A stretch of DNA of 6,821 nt. It comes from JBEGQX01 sp041180805 (GTDB lineage: Bacteria > Planctomycetota > Planctomycetia > Gemmatales > Gemmataceae). The notes under the pieces are model-generated. The model made no database searches. It saw nothing but the letters and a program-made list of their open reading frames with translations, and was not told where the DNA came from. The translations under genes were made by a program, and so were the position numbers. The first letter of the stretch is position 1. The number at the start of each line of letters is the position of its first letter. The stretch covers positions 1 through 6,821 of the forward strand of contig JBEGQX010000022.1 of NCBI GenBank assembly GCA_041180805.1, given 5' to 3'. This document shows, in pieces, positions 5,880-6,821 of the stretch.

Positions 5880-6668
5880 CTAGAATCGGTACTCACGCAA
5901 AAACTGCGTGATATTCACATTGGGCAAGCCCAAACCCAAGACTTCTCTTTCAACCTGCTTGTGGAATCTTCCCTTGAGGTGCACCACATACACCGGGACT
6001 TGTTTTTTCAGTTTGCGAAGTTCGCTCGCAAACAATTGAGGTGTAAGGTGCTTGCTGACATTGGCAAGCCATTCCATCTCGTTGGGGAAAGTCACTTCCA
6101 GAAAGATGGCCTTGAGATTCTGGATCTGATTGAGTTTTTCCCAGATTTCGTTGGTTGCGGTGGTATCAGTAATAAACGCCACCGTGGAACTGGCGTCTTC
6201 CAAAATATAGGCAACCGTGGGTACCACATGGTTCAGCATCACTGGGGTAACCTTGACGCCATCCACTTCGACCGTATCGCCTGGTTCCTGCACTCGAATT
6301 TCAACAAACCTGGATTGGGGAATTTTGGAAAGGGCAATAAAGTCGGGCCAGATGCGGTCGTTGAACAAATCCCTTTGCAGGCAATCGATCACCACCTGTT
6401 GGGCATGGATTACCACAGGGGATGAACTTCCCGTGAAAATGTTTTCCAGAAAGATCGGCAAACTTGCCAGATGATCCATGTGGGTATGGGTTAAAAAGAG
6501 ATGGCGAACTCGCGCCTGTTCTTCCGGCGAGGAATAGAATCCAATCGACCCAGCGTCTATCGCGATGCTGTCATTCACCAGCATGGTGGTCAGATACTGA
6601 AAGCCAACCTCTTTGGAGCCATCAATGGTTGATGGCAAAAGACGAAAAATCACCCCGAAAGTCTCCAT
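5880..6668 (-). CDS. MBL-fold hydrolase, class II cyclic nucleotide phosphodiesterase-like
   Basis: A 262-residue metallo-beta-lactamase-fold protein. The metal motif HTHMDH gives His61, His63, Asp65 and His66. Further likely ligands are His147 (LNHVVPTVAY), Asp168 (FITDTT), and His207 (KHLTP) or His230 (VVHLKG). The N-terminus with LLPST and LVNDSIAIDAGSIGF, together with IFLEVTFPN and HLTPQLFASEL, recalls the class II cAMP phosphodiesterase-like group annotated in planctomycetes, related to yeast PDE1 and Vibrio CpdP. Such enzymes would hydrolyse 3',5'-cyclic nucleotides using two metal ions. Unlike CpdP, no signal peptide is visible, so a cytoplasmic location is expected. Other substrates remain possible; the fold is certain, the substrate is not. 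The start at 6668 gives the family-like N-terminus, but no good Shine-Dalgarno precedes it. The gene converges with the fasciclin gene and lies 85 bases after the stop of the minus-strand gene at the window edge. Confidence 0.9.
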   Translation of the reverse strand: METFGVIFRLLPSTIDGSKEVGFQYLTTMLVNDSIAIDAGSIGFYSSPEEQARVRHLFLTHTHMDHLASLPIFLENIFTGSSSPVVIHAQQVVIDCLQRDLFNDRIWPDFIALSKIPQSRFVEIRVQEPGDTVEVDGVKVTPVMLNHVVPTVAYILEDASSTVAFITDTTATNEIWEKLNQIQNLKAIFLEVTFPNEMEWLANVSKHLTPQLFASELRKLKKQVPVYVVHLKGRFHKQVEREVLGLGLPNVNITQFLREYRF

Positions 6669-6753
6669 TTACCAAGACAATTCTTAGAGATTGTAATGGT
6701 ACTAGGCACACCCATGGAAGAACTTTCGGGGGAAAATGGCCCTTTTGGACAAC

Positions 6754-6821
6754 TTATTTGCCGTCAGAACCGCTAACACCCATCGCATATTTCAGCCCGC
6801 CGAGCATGTGGGCCAGAAATC
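6754..6821 (-). CDS. C-terminal tail of a ThuA-like protein, 5' part outside window
   Basis: The last 21 codons of a minus-strand gene that enters from the right edge and ends at TAA (6754-6756). The tail reads FLAHMLGGLKYAMGVSGSDGK. The segment HMLGGLKYAMG resembles the closing helix of ThuA-like domains, where an HLLGGIRYAAG-type ending is common, including in the many planctomycete ThuA and heme-binding fusion proteins. With so little sequence, identity is tentative; the frame itself is plausible because it is open to the edge and the match falls exactly at the end. No intrinsic terminator is seen between it and the hydrolase gene 85 bases downstream, so read-through is possible. Confidence 0.55.
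   Translation of the reverse strand, partial: FLAHMLGGLKYAMGVSGSDGK

Noticed and set aside
1..6821. Search by eye for CRISPR repeats, insertion-sequence ends, tRNA or rRNA genes and toxin-antitoxin pairs
   Set aside because: No regularly spaced repeats, transposase motifs, tRNA-like cloverleaf or paired small genes of that kind were found.

Overview
The window looks like chromosomal DNA from a planctomycete. The main clue is a DUF1559 protein with a type IV prepilin-like N-terminus, a family greatly expanded in Planctomycetota. Supporting clues are a class II phosphodiesterase-like MBL hydrolase and a ThuA-like C-terminal tail. Genus cannot be fixed from this sequence. Coding regions are moderately GC-rich, while the spacers at about 4684-4877 and 5055-5320 carry many A and T runs.

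Layout, left to right. Positions 1-1677 hold three minus-strand genes, transcribed in the order DUF1559 prepilin-like protein (706-1677), 55-residue lipoprotein (521-688), beta-carbonic anhydrase (1-445, cut by the window edge). The first two are 17 bases apart and probably form an operon. The carbonic anhydrase has a strong Shine-Dalgarno sequence and possibly its own promoter. A divergent spacer of 217 bases follows (1678-1894), with an operator-like inverted repeat and a small hairpin that could mask the aconitase ribosome binding site. Next comes a complete aconitate hydratase A gene (1895-4600) with a textbook intrinsic terminator at 4651-4683. The AT-rich stretch beyond it contains a 58-residue two-helix membrane protein gene (4878-5054). 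A secreted single-domain fasciclin (FAS1) protein (5321-5812) follows, with a hairpin just before its ribosome binding site and its own terminator. Converging on it from the minus strand is an MBL-fold hydrolase resembling class II cyclic nucleotide phosphodiesterases (5880-6668). The right edge catches the last 21 codons of another minus-strand gene whose tail resembles ThuA-like proteins.

The genes do not form one obvious pathway. Carbonic anhydrase (CO2/bicarbonate) and aconitase (TCA cycle) are housekeeping functions. The DUF1559 protein, lipoprotein and FAS1 protein are envelope or secreted proteins. The MBL hydrolase may act on cyclic nucleotides. I found no CRISPR array, insertion sequence, tRNA, rRNA, prophage or defence system, and I do not claim a new system here. 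The points most worth a second look are the DUF1559-lipoprotein pair, the small membrane protein, the leader hairpins and the phosphodiesterase-like hydrolase.
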